A DNA stretch of 64,000 nt, from positions 3,271,501 through 3,335,500 of the forward strand of contig NZ_CP136628.1 in NCBI RefSeq assembly GCF_032918005.1, read 5' to 3'. The stretch is from Bradyrhizobium sp. NDS-1. Lineage in GTDB: Bacteria > Pseudomonadota > Alphaproteobacteria > Rhizobiales > Xanthobacteraceae. A program made the position numbers and the translations under genes. Shown here one piece after another: positions 1 to 7,579 of the stretch; position 1 is the stretch's first letter, and the number at the start of each line of letters is the position of its first letter. The notes under the pieces are model-generated. The model had not been told where the DNA came from, did not search any database, and saw only the letters and a list, made by a program, of their open reading frames with translations.

Positions 1-432
1 AGGCGTGAGGTGAATCCCGTCAGGCTGGTGCGGTTTGCCCCGGAACATGCCATTGGGCAGCATGATCACCTTGACCCCCATCTGCGCCAGCCGGGCCTTG
101 ATCTCGCCGGTATGGTCGGCCCCGCCTTTCCTCGCATCATTGCCGCCAGGCTGGAGAATGACGACCTTGGTCCCCTTCGGGACTGCACTTTCAAGCCGAG
201 CCATCATCCCGCCCGTCGTGTCACCGTTGACGCCGGCATTGACGACGCGAACGTCGAGGCCGCGCCCGCGCAGCAAAGCCTCGAGCTGGGCCGGATAGGC
301 CTGCTCGGACGAGACGCCCTTGCCTGCGGTATTGCTGGCGCCCAGGGCAACGACGGTCGCCGCCTGCGCCGCTCCGAGCTGAAGAGCCGCCGCTGCCACA
401 AGTGAAAGCAGCCATTTGGATATTGCATTCAT
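1..432 (-). CDS. GDSL/SGNH-type esterase (lysophospholipase L1-like), 3' end outside the window
   Basis: The N-terminal 144 codons are present; the C-terminus lies beyond the left edge. An N-terminal signal peptide (about residues 1-24, hydrophobic run ending AAQA) points to secretion. SGNH blocks are visible: VALGASN (block I, where most relatives have GDS), NAGVNGDTT (block II), GGND (block III, oxyanion) and DGIHL (block V, Asp-x-x-His dyad) right at the edge. The family hydrolyses carboxylic esters or thioesters. The block I Ser is preceded by Ala instead of Asp, as in GASN variants, so activity is likely but the substrate is unknown. Start ATG at 432, followed by the signal peptide; no convincing operon partner. 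Confidence 0.8.
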   Translation of the reverse strand, partial: MNAISKWLLSLVAAAALQLGAAQAATVVALGASNTAGKGVSSEQAYPAQLEALLRGRGLDVRVVNAGVNGDTTGGMMARLESAVPKGTKVVILQPGGNDARKGGADHTGEIKARLAQMGVKVIMLPNGMFRGKPHQPDGIHLTP

Positions 433-803
433 CCTGCATTCCTCACTTAAGAAATCAGTGCTCAAAATCTTCGGTGTCGTGGAACCAGCACGATGATAAT
501 GAGATTCGGACGCACGGCGCATGACACTTTGGGTCATGATTCCGGGACTCTTTGGGTCATAATTCCGGGGCCTTGACGGTCTTCCCCGACCTGGAAGCTG
601 CGAGGCGGCCACAGGGGCTTCTGCACCATTCAGTCACAGTTCTCGCTGAGCCATGCATCATAGGCATGGTGATTTCCGAGCGCTTGGCGTAAAGAGCGCC
701 CAGATCAAATCCAGCGTGCGGCCGGGCCGATTGCCTCCCCACGCGAGCTCAGGCCCGCCGGTCCACCGTTTGCGCGCCTGAATTAACCAAGGTTTTCCAT
801 CCC
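433..803. other. Intergenic region with a tandem repeat, no gene seen
   Basis: This is the divergent spacer between the GDSL esterase and the RNA helicase. I see no plausible coding sequence. It holds the 23-base-period tandem repeat listed separately (527-569). The rest is unremarkable apart from presumed promoters for the two flanking genes. Confidence 0.6.
527..569. repeat. Two-copy tandem repeat, possible insertion-sequence end remnant
   Basis: CTTTGGGTCATGATTCCGGG at 527-546 is repeated as CTTTGGGTCATAATTCCGGG at 550-569, 19 of 20 bases identical with period 23. Short internally repeated ends are known in IS21-family elements, so this may be a solo remnant of such an end. No transposase is present nearby. 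The IS interpretation is inference only. Confidence 0.5.
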
Positions 804-2744
804 GTGTCTTTTCCGGCCCTGACCCCGCCGCTCGCCAAAGCTTTGGCCGAGCGGAACTATGATTCACCGACCCCCGTTCAGCTCGCCGTGCTTGCGGACG
901 AGGCGGCCGATCGCGACCTCCTGGTTTCGGCGCAGACCGGCTCCGGCAAGACCCTCGCTTATGGCCTTGCCATGGCCAAGGATCTGCTCGGCGAGACCGA
1001 GCAGTTCGCGCAGGCTGCCGCCCCGCTCGCCCTCATCGTGGCACCGACCCGCGAGCTCGCGATGCAGGTCCACCGCGAACTCGCCTGGCTCTACGGGCAT
1101 GCGGGCGGGCGCGTGGTCTCGTGCGTCGGCGGCATGGATCCGCGCCGCGAGCAGCGCGAGCTGGCAGCCGGCGCCCACATCGTGGTCGGCACGCCCGGCC
1201 GGCTCTGCGACCATTTGCGGCGCGGCCGCCTCGATATCTCGGAATTGAAAGCGGTCGTCCTCGACGAGGCCGACGAGATGCTCAATCTCGGCTTTCGCGA
1301 GGACATGGAATTCATCCTCGAGACCACGCCGGAGACGCGCCGCACCCTGATGTTCTCGGCGACATTCCCGCGCGGCATCGTCGCGCTCGCCAAGCAATAT
1401 CAGCAGCAGGCCTTCCGGATCGAGGTCGCCGGCGACGAGGGCGGTCACGCCGACATCGAATACCGCGCGATCCGCATCGCGCCCGCCGATGCCGAGCATG
1501 CCGTCGTCAACGTGCTGCGCTTCTACGAGGCGCCGAGCGCGCTGGTGTTCTGCAGCACGCGCGATCACGTCAGGCATTTGCAGGCGGCACTGCTGGAGCG
1601 CGGCTTTTCCGTCGTCGCTCTCTCGGGCGAATTGACGCAGAACGAGCGCACCATGGCGCTGCAGTCTCTGCGTGACGGACGCGCGCGCGTGTGCGTGGCG
1701 ACCGACGTCGCCGCCCGCGGCATCGACCTGCCGAGCCTCGATCTCGTCATTCATGCCGACCTGCCCAACGACGCCGAGGTGATGCAGCATCGCTCGGGCC
1801 GCACCGGGCGCGCGGGGCGAAAGGGAACGAGCGTCCTGCTGGTGCCGCCCGCCCGCCGGCGGCGTGCGGAGCTGCTGCTCAATCTCGCAGGGGTTGACGC
1901 GGTCTGGGGCACGGCGCCGCAGGCGGACGAAATCCGCAAGCTCGATCACGATCGCATGAAGGACGTGTTGTTCACCGAGGAGACGACGGCCGACGATCTG
2001 GCGCTGGCCCAGGCGCTGCTGGCCGAGCGATCGGCCGAGGATATCGCCGCGGCACTGGCGCGGCTTTACCGTGCGCGGCTGCCGTCGCCCGAGGACATCA
2101 TCGATCCCGGCGAGCGCAGCGGCAAGCCGCGCGAGGATCGCGGCCGCGACAGATTTCAAGGCGAAGGCGGCGACGATCGTAGCGCGCGGCCTCGATCGAA
2201 ATCCGGCAAGGCGCCGTCGAAGCACGGCATGTCGGAGACCAGCGTCTGGTTCCGGGCCGCGATCGGACGACGCAAGAATGCGGAGGCGCGCTGGCTGCTG
2301 CCGATGATCTGCCGCCGCGGCGGCATCGACAAGCGCGACATCGGCGCCATCAGGATCATGGATACGACGACCGAGTTCGAGATTTCCGAGCGGGTGGCGG
2401 AGTCGTTCGCTGCAAAGGTCAAGCGTCCGGACAAGGAAGACAGCATCCGGATCGAGCTGATGGCGGAGGCGCCGCAGCGTCAGGAACGTTCGGAAGAGCG
2501 GTCCCATGCGCCGCGGCGCGAGGCGGGCGAGCATCGCGAACGGCGCGATGAACGTCCGCGCGAGGCGAGTGGGTTCAAGCCGCGCGGCAAGTCCCACGGC
2601 GAACGCGCGCCGAAATTCGAGGAGGCGCCTTCCTTCGCAAAGAAAAAGAAGCATCGGCCGGGCCACGCAGAGCCGTCATCGGTCACGCCATGGCCCGTGA
2701 AGGGCGCGCCGGGAAAGAAGGCGAAGAAGAAGCATCGCGGTTGA
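804..2744 (+). CDS. DEAD-box ATP-dependent RNA helicase with DbpA-like C-terminal RNA-binding domain
   Basis: This is an RNA-dependent ATPase/helicase, probably cytosolic and acting in ribosome assembly or RNA remodelling. Motifs seen: Q motif near residue 21-26, Walker A AQTGSGKT (43-50), PTRELA (81-86), DEAD (154-157), SAT (185-187) and HRSGRTGR (329-336). After a charged linker, residues about 475-560 (SVWFRAAIGRRKNAEARWLL ... DIGAIRIMDTTTEFEIS) fit the DbpA RNA-binding fold. The tail is rich in Arg, Lys and Glu. At 646 residues it is longer than E. coli DbpA because of linker and tail. The start is GTG at 804; a TTG or later ATG start cannot be excluded because the Shine-Dalgarno is weak. 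Confidence 0.93.
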   Translation: MSFPALTPPLAKALAERNYDSPTPVQLAVLADEAADRDLLVSAQTGSGKTLAYGLAMAKDLLGETEQFAQAAAPLALIVAPTRELAMQVHRELAWLYGHAGGRVVSCVGGMDPRREQRELAAGAHIVVGTPGRLCDHLRRGRLDISELKAVVLDEADEMLNLGFREDMEFILETTPETRRTLMFSATFPRGIVALAKQYQQQAFRIEVAGDEGGHADIEYRAIRIAPADAEHAVVNVLRFYEAPSALVFCSTRDHVRHLQAALLERGFSVVALSGELTQNERTMALQSLRDGRARVCVATDVAARGIDLPSLDLVIHADLPNDAEVMQHRSGRTGRAGRKGTSVLLVPPARRRRAELLLNLAGVDAVWGTAPQADEIRKLDHDRMKDVLFTEETTADDLALAQALLAERSAEDIAAALARLYRARLPSPEDIIDPGERSGKPREDRGRDRFQGEGGDDRSARPRSKSGKAPSKHGMSETSVWFRAAIGRRKNAEARWLLPMICRRGGIDKRDIGAIRIMDTTTEFEISERVAESFAAKVKRPDKEDSIRIELMAEAPQRQERSEERSHAPRREAGEHRERRDERPREASGFKPRGKSHGERAPKFEEAPSFAKKKKHRPGHAEPSSVTPWPVKGAPGKKAKKKHRG

Positions 2745-2770
2745 ATGCCCCGCACGCCGCGTGGGCGAGG

Positions 2771-3277
2771 TTACGGCCCGGCGAGGTCGCGCAGCATGTA
2801 CGTCGCGCTTTCGCCATAGGATGCGAGCTTTGCCCGCAGCTCCGCCTCCGCCGTGACGGGTCGAAAGCCGAGGCGCTCCCACAGCGGCCGCGTCGCGTAG
2901 ACCGAGACCAATGCGAGCGTTGCGATGCCTGAGGCACGCGCCAGCTCCTCGATCTCGGCGATATAGACGCGCAGAACGCCGCCGCGAGAATCCGGCAAGA
3001 CGGCGACGTCGTGGACATAGAGGCAATCCGCATCGTCGGGCAATCGTGCGAGCAACCCGTCGAGCGGCGGAATCCGGTGCTGCTTCCAGGGATGCGCAAG
3101 CCCGTAGCCGGCAATCTCGTCGCCGGCGATCAGCACGCGGCATCCACCGGGATAGAGCCGCATCTTCTCGGCGAACACCTCGGGCCTTTCAGGAAGGTCG
3201 GGATGTACCCGCGCCGCGATGGCGCTGATCGCGGGCAGGTCGGATGCGTGTGCGGGACGCCAATGCGGCTTGCTCAT
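2771..3277 (-). CDS. GNAT family N-acetyltransferase
   Basis: The 168-residue protein has the GNAT layout: an N-terminal WRPAHASDLPAISAIAARVH strand-helix, a central LYVHDVAVLPDSRGG stretch (strand 4 followed by the acetyl-CoA pyrophosphate loop, here PDSRGGV in place of the usual Q/RxxGxG/A), and a C-terminal ATRPLWERLGFRPV segment typical of the family. It would transfer an acetyl group from acetyl-CoA to an unknown amine. It converges on the helicase gene and is divergent from the small secreted protein at 3424. Substrate cannot be assigned. Confidence 0.85.
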   Translation of the reverse strand: MSKPHWRPAHASDLPAISAIAARVHPDLPERPEVFAEKMRLYPGGCRVLIAGDEIAGYGLAHPWKQHRIPPLDGLLARLPDDADCLYVHDVAVLPDSRGGVLRVYIAEIEELARASGIATLALVSVYATRPLWERLGFRPVTAEAELRAKLASYGESATYMLRDLAGP

Positions 3278-3423
3278 GTCTCTTTGTCGGTCTGTCTCGG
3301 TCCATCCAGTTTATTCCCCTGTGCCGGCGCGCGCAGCGAAAAATATCCTCGCCGTCATCTTGGGAATACCGGGCCGTGCGCGGCGTCCTATCCATGCAAG
3401 CCAATTGCATGACAGGAGATATC

Positions 3424-3810
3424 ATGAGGTCCTCGATCCGCCTCGCGCTCGCCCTGGCCATGTCCCTCGCGATCGTCCCCGCCGCCTTCGCCGCGCCGCC
3501 GACCAAGACTGGCAAGACCGACAAGGGCAACGTGCTCACCGACGCCAAGGGCATGACGCTCTACACCTTCGACAAGGATGCCGACGGCAAGTCGGCCTGC
3601 AACGGTCCATGTGCGACGAACTGGCCGGTGCTGAAGGCCGAGGCGAGCGATGCGGCCGGCGACGGCTACACCATCATCACGCGCGACGATGGCTCGAAGC
3701 AATGGACCTACAAGGGCAAGCCGCTCTACACCTTCGCCAAGGACCAGAAGCCCGGCGACGTCACCGGTGACGGCTTCTTGAACGGCGCCTGGCATCTGGC
3801 GATGCCCTAA
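3424..3810 (+). CDS. Secreted repeat protein of the COG4315 / Lipoprotein_15 type
   Basis: The 128-residue protein has a signal peptide (residues 1-22, cleavage after AFA). The mature part holds two copies of a short beta repeat, GMTLYTFDKDADGKSAC..CATNWP and KPLYTFAKDQKPGDVTG..GAWH, the pattern of PF03640. The paired cysteines in the first repeat may form a disulfide. Function of the family is unknown; it is periplasmic or surface-exposed. ATG at 3424 is chosen because it begins the signal peptide and has GACAGGAG a few bases upstream; in-frame ATG codons upstream would add a non-signal extension overlapping the acetyltransferase. Confidence 0.85.
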   Translation: MRSSIRLALALAMSLAIVPAAFAAPPTKTGKTDKGNVLTDAKGMTLYTFDKDADGKSACNGPCATNWPVLKAEASDAAGDGYTIITRDDGSKQWTYKGKPLYTFAKDQKPGDVTGDGFLNGAWHLAMP

Positions 3811-3823
3811 CGCCGTTCCCGCT

Positions 3824-4957
3824 TCATCTCGGATACTCGAGCTGCATCGCGACGAAGTCGGCCGTGCGCGATCCGTAGCGCGCATCGATGGCATGCAGCG
3901 TCTGGTCCAGCGCACGCGCCGGCGGCAGATCGACCGCTGCCGGCAGCGTCTGCTTCGCCGGCCAATCGCTTGCGACCTTGTCCGGCAGGATACGAAGACC
4001 GCCGCGGCTCGCCCGCGCCTCTGCCGTGGCCGCGAAGGTGAGGGCACGCGAGCGATAAGTGCGCGACCACGCATCGGTGACCAACGCAAGCGACACCTCG
4101 TCGATGCCTGATGTCAGCGCGATTCCGAGTTGCTCGCGATTCCAGAATGCGAGCGTGCCCGCGATCGCCGTCAGCGCGAAGGGGCGTGTGAACTGGAACG
4201 CCTCGCTGCGGTGGCGCGCATCCCACTGCGAAAGACCGATCTCTTGGGCGACCGCCTCCGCCTTGGCGCGGCCGGCGATGGCCTCGACCAGGGTCAGCGC
4301 CATCGGCATGGACGCGGTGATGCCGGTCGTCGTCGCAACGCCGCGGTCGATCACCAGCCTGCGGTCCGGGATATAGCGGATCGCGGAATGCTTCTGCAGA
4401 TCGCGCAACGAGTACCAGTGTGTGGTGGCCCGCCGGCCGTCGAGCAGCCCGGTGTTGGCGACGACCTTGGCGCCGACGCAGACACCGATGACGATCGCGC
4501 CCTTGCCGGCCTGGCTTCTGATCCACTGCAAGGCCGTGGCATCGTCTTCGGGGCTCATCGCGGGCACGATGACGTAATCGGCGCCGTCCGGATGCGCGGC
4601 GTCGAACTCGGCGATGGTCGCGTGCGGCTGCACTTTGAGCGCGGGATAGAGCGCGACGGGACCAGGCTGCGTCGCCAATGTCTGGACGTCGGCGACATCG
4701 GCGCGTGCGAGGATGCCGTATGGCATCAGATAGTCCGTCGTCTCGGTCATGTCGTTGATGCCGACGATGGCGATCAGGGGACGTTTGCGTTTGGGCGGCT
4801 TCAGCGCGGCAAGCGTCGCCTCGGTCTCGTCCTTGGATATCGCGGGCGCGCTTCCCCGAGCCGGCGAGCCCGGCAGCAGGAACAGCCAGGTTCCGCCGAT
4901 CGCGGCCAGCAATGCCAGGCAACCGACGCCGCTCAACGCCAGAATGCGCCACGTCAT
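3824..4957 (-). CDS. Membrane-anchored DJ-1/PfpI (GATase1-like) family protein
   Basis: The 377-residue protein starts with a transmembrane anchor (about residues 7-28) followed by a periplasmic domain. The GATase1-like region contains a nucleophile elbow IGVCVGAKVVANTGLL with Cys in the position used by DJ-1/PfpI and GlxA-like proteins, followed by RRATTHW as in the N-terminal domain of GlxA regulators. There is no C-terminal AraC domain, so it is not a transcription factor. A second half (about 230-377) has no recognisable motif. The reaction is unknown; a hydrolase or sensor role is possible. Converges with the 3424 gene. Confidence 0.75.
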   Translation of the reverse strand: MTWRILALSGVGCLALLAAIGGTWLFLLPGSPARGSAPAISKDETEATLAALKPPKRKRPLIAIVGINDMTETTDYLMPYGILARADVADVQTLATQPGPVALYPALKVQPHATIAEFDAAHPDGADYVIVPAMSPEDDATALQWIRSQAGKGAIVIGVCVGAKVVANTGLLDGRRATTHWYSLRDLQKHSAIRYIPDRRLVIDRGVATTTGITASMPMALTLVEAIAGRAKAEAVAQEIGLSQWDARHRSEAFQFTRPFALTAIAGTLAFWNREQLGIALTSGIDEVSLALVTDAWSRTYRSRALTFAATAEARASRGGLRILPDKVASDWPAKQTLPAAVDLPPARALDQTLHAIDARYGSRTADFVAMQLEYPR

Positions 4958-5118
4958 GATGATGTCACCCGATCCTCGTTGCTTCGCGCGAGGCGGAAGC
5001 TAACGCCTGGCAACGAGATCAGGAATGACGCAGATCCGGCAAAAACGGCCATCCGCATCCGCGTTGATGTCGCGCTACGGGTTCCCGCTTCGCGCGATAC
5101 CCGCGCGTTGGGCGGCGA

Positions 5119-5673
5119 TTATCTCAGGCCCTCATACACCATCAGTCCGCGTGCGATCTGCAGTTTGCGGATCGCGCGCGGCAAGAGCTTCTCCGGCTGG
5201 TGCAGATAGCGCCAGGACGTGAGGGTGAAGGCTGACAGCGCGCCGCACGCGTCGTCGAACGGCGCGAGCACGCCCGTCACGCTCACGGGTGTGTGCGGGC
5301 GGGCGTTGAAGGGCAGCAGCAACAGCTCGAGATGGGCCTTGCTGCCGTCCTCGTGCGCGGCCGTGACGCCGGCGATCACGCCTAACGTCTCGTCGGCGAC
5401 GACGGTCGTGATCTCCTCGATCTCGCTGCGGCTCGCATCGTCGAACAGCGCCGCAAAGCTCTGGTCCTTGAGGTCGGATCCTGCCAGCGCGCAGACCCGC
5501 GTGCCGGCGACGCGGAACGGGAAGCCGAGGTTCGGCTCACAGGACAGCACGAAGATGTCGCCGAGCAGGCCGCGGACCGCGGCCGGATCGATGTCGGCCC
5601 TGTCGGGGGCCCGTGCAGCGCCGCGCTTCTTGTCCCAATACGCGAAGAACGCGCGGCTCGACGGATGTTTCAT
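5119..5673 (-). CDS. PAS_5-type single-domain PAS protein
   Basis: The 184-residue soluble protein matches the PF07310 (PAS_5) pattern: HPSSRAFFAYWDKKRG, a PAAVRGLLGDIFVLS segment, FRVAGTRVCALAGSDLKDQSF, and a C-terminal LTSWRYLHQPEKLLPRAIRKL helix. No catalytic domain is attached, so it is a sensory or adaptor module. Single-domain PAS proteins of this type include, to my recollection, Caulobacter MopJ, which feeds into CtrA control; the perfect CtrA box 153 bases upstream makes a related role plausible but unproven. The start is ATG at 5673 because it opens the conserved domain; an ATG at 5802 would add a 43-residue non-conserved extension. Confidence 0.8.
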   Translation of the reverse strand: MKHPSSRAFFAYWDKKRGAARAPDRADIDPAAVRGLLGDIFVLSCEPNLGFPFRVAGTRVCALAGSDLKDQSFAALFDDASRSEIEEITTVVADETLGVIAGVTAAHEDGSKAHLELLLLPFNARPHTPVSVTGVLAPFDDACGALSAFTLTSWRYLHQPEKLLPRAIRKLQIARGLMVYEGLR

Positions 5674-5825
5674 GACTGAACGCTTACCCCGGGGTGTAAC
5701 CTCGACGGGACAGACCTGTCCCGCTTCAGTGCACCCACGATCCCTTGTGTTGTTGTGCAGGAGGGGATTTGCAGCGTCCATGCCGGAGCGGCGTTTTCGC
5801 ACTCCTTAAGGTCGCCTTTGCGTTG

Positions 5826-5841
5826 TTAACGTTAAATTAAC
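5826..5841. promoter_or_regulatory. Perfect CtrA-type binding site (TTAA-N7-TTAAC)
   Basis: TTAACGTTAAATTAAC matches the alphaproteobacterial CtrA consensus exactly. With the preceding G the site reads GTTAA-N7-TTAAC and is a perfect match on both strands. It lies between the PAS_5 gene (start 5673, minus) and the rhomboid transcript (plus), so it could control either or both. Confidence 0.65.
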
Positions 5842-5844
5842 TAT

Positions 5845-6050
5845 GCGCTTTGCACCTCGCGCCCCGCTACTATGGTGGCCGCAGTCGCAAGCCCCGTCGC
5901 TTTTCTCCAGGTTCTCAGCGGGGTCTGTACACAGGGCGTCAAACAGTTTGGCCGCGGGCCGGGGAGGGGTGGGGATACACTTCATTCCTCGGGTGCCGGA
6001 AAGGCCAACACGGACAGGCAGGGCTTCCCAGGGCCCTGCCTTTTCCTTTT
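5845..6050 (+). ncRNA. Candidate structured leader or small RNA ending in an intrinsic terminator
   Basis: Between the CtrA box and the rhomboid start lie about 280 bases that I do not believe are coding. They contain GC-rich pairable blocks (for example GCCCCG at 5891 with CGGGGT at 5918, and TGGCC at 5949 with GGCCA at 6003) and end in a strong terminator hairpin. This is the arrangement of an attenuated leader or an independent small RNA. I could not match it to a known RNA family, and no fold was computed. Confidence 0.3.
6016..6050 (+). terminator. Intrinsic terminator upstream of the rhomboid gene
   Basis: AGGCAGGGC (6016-6024) pairs perfectly with GCCCTGCCT (6033-6041) across an 8-base loop and is followed by TTTCCTTTT. 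It sits inside the presumed 5' region of the rhomboid gene, so it may end a small RNA or attenuate transcription. Confidence 0.7.
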
Positions 6051-6125
6051 GTGCACTTGCGCAAGGCTGGCAAAGGCGACTATCTGCAAGCGTGTTGCTC
6101 CGGTCGCGCTGAAAGCGAAGCTGCC

Positions 6126-6959
6126 TTGGATTCCTCTCAAGATTCTCCGCCGCAAGGCCCTCGGCAAGATCCTCAAGCGGAGGGGCCGGCGGTTGTCGAA
6201 GAGGCCCCGCGCGAGCCGGTCCTGACGCTGCCCACGGCGCTGACCGCCTATATCGTCCTGCTGGCGGTGATCCATCTGCGGGTGCTGCTGCCGCCCGAGA
6301 TCGAGAACTGGACCATCGACGTCTTCGGCTTCATCCCGAAGCGCTATGATTCCTCGCTGCTCAATCTGGAGATTCCCGGCGGGACGGGTGCGAAGATCTG
6401 GACCTTCGTCACCTATTCGCTGCTGCACGCCAATCTGACCCATCTCGGCTTCAACGTGCTGTGGCTGCTGCCGTTCGGCAGCGCGCTGGCGCGGCGCTTT
6501 GGGGCGGTCAGGTTCTTCCTGTTTCTGGCGGTGACGGCGGCGGCCGGCGCGCTCGCCCATCTCGTCACCCATGAGCACGCGGTGGCGCCGATGATCGGCG
6601 CCTCGGCCTCGGTGTCGGGCGCGATGGCCGCCGCCATCCGCTTTGCCTTCGTCCGCGGCAGCTTCCTGTCGTTCAACCGTTCGGACGCCGATACCGCAGC
6701 AAGGGTTCCGGCGCTGCCGCTGTCGCGCGCGCTGCGCGACGGGCGGGTGGTCGGCTTCCTGGCGGTGTGGTTCGGCGTCAACATCATCTTCGGCGTCGGC
6801 GCGATCGGCATCGATTCCGAAACCACGAGCGTCGCCTGGCAGGCGCATATCGGCGGCTTCTTTGCCGGCCTGTTGCTGTTCACCCTGTTCGATCCGGTGC
6901 CGCGCATGCGAAGCGATGCTGCGGATGCGTCGTCACAGGACGTTTCAGACCGTATTTGA
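6126..6959 (+). CDS. Rhomboid family intramembrane serine protease
   Basis: The polytopic protein has the rhomboid core: the WTFVTYSLLHANLTHLGFNVLWLLPFG segment of TM2, the catalytic serine segment GASASVSGAMAAAIRFAF and the catalytic histidine segment WQAHIGGFFAGLLLF. The usual GxSG is SVSG here, a variant I associate with alphaproteobacterial members. It would cleave transmembrane substrates within the membrane. An insertion with SFNRSDADTAARVP lies between the Ser and His helices. The start is uncertain: TTG at 6126 follows the terminator; an in-frame start near 5850 would translate through the structured leader and is disfavoured. Confidence 0.85.
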   Translation: MDSSQDSPPQGPRQDPQAEGPAVVEEAPREPVLTLPTALTAYIVLLAVIHLRVLLPPEIENWTIDVFGFIPKRYDSSLLNLEIPGGTGAKIWTFVTYSLLHANLTHLGFNVLWLLPFGSALARRFGAVRFFLFLAVTAAAGALAHLVTHEHAVAPMIGASASVSGAMAAAIRFAFVRGSFLSFNRSDADTAARVPALPLSRALRDGRVVGFLAVWFGVNIIFGVGAIGIDSETTSVAWQAHIGGFFAGLLLFTLFDPVPRMRSDAADASSQDVSDRI

Positions 6960-7150
6960 AGCGGCGCTTGCGGCGCGGCCCGAATTCATCCATCATTCGA
7001 GTGAAGAATGTTCCGAAGCGACAGGCCGATAGCGGCAACGCTTCGACAAGCGCACGAGCGTGAAACCGGCGCTGAAACTGTTAGTTGAAGACTCGAAGAA
7101 CAAGTCCGGACCGCCCAATGGCGGGACGGGTCCGATTCAGGGAGGCAACA

Positions 7151-7579
7151 ATGACGGTACGTTCCATTCTGAACACCAAGGGTCACCAGATCATGAGCGT
7201 TGGGCCCGACGCAAAGCTGGCGGCCGCGGTCAAGCTGCTCGCTGACAAGAAGATCGGCGCGGTGCTGGTGATGGACCAGAGCCGGCTCGAAGGCATCCTG
7301 TCGGAGCGCGACATCGTCCGCGTGCTCGGCGAGCGCGGCGCCGGCGTGCTGGAGGAGCCGGTCGCTCAGGTCATGACCCGCAAGGTGGTGACCTGCAAGG
7401 AGACCGACACGGTCGCCGAGATCATGGAGATGATGACATCGGGCAAGTTCCGCCATCTGCCCGTGATCGACAACGGCAAGGTGGTCGGCCTCATCTCGAT
7501 CGGCGACATCGTCAAGCGCCGGGTCCAGGAATACGAAACCGAGCAGGAAGCCTTGCGCGACTACATCAAGACGGCCTGA
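7151..7579 (+). CDS. Tandem CBS-domain protein
   Basis: The 142-residue soluble protein consists almost entirely of one CBS pair: domain 1 around LAAAVKLLADKKIGAVLVMD..LEGILSERDIVR and domain 2 around VAEIMEMMTSGKFRHLPVIDNGKVVGLISIGDIVK. Such stand-alone Bateman modules bind adenine nucleotides and regulate a partner. A clear GGAGG at 7141-7145 fixes the ATG at 7151; upstream in-frame ATGs are not supported. Its stop codon abuts the stop of the convergent patatin gene (TGA then TCA, 7577-7582). Confidence 0.9.
   Translation: MTVRSILNTKGHQIMSVGPDAKLAAAVKLLADKKIGAVLVMDQSRLEGILSERDIVRVLGERGAGVLEEPVAQVMTRKVVTCKETDTVAEIMEMMTSGKFRHLPVIDNGKVVGLISIGDIVKRRVQEYETEQEALRDYIKTA

Noticed and set aside
864..2666. 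600-codon open frame antisense to the RNA helicase
   Set aside because: Arg/His/Ala-rich composition typical of a shadow frame in high-GC DNA; the opposite strand has full helicase motifs.
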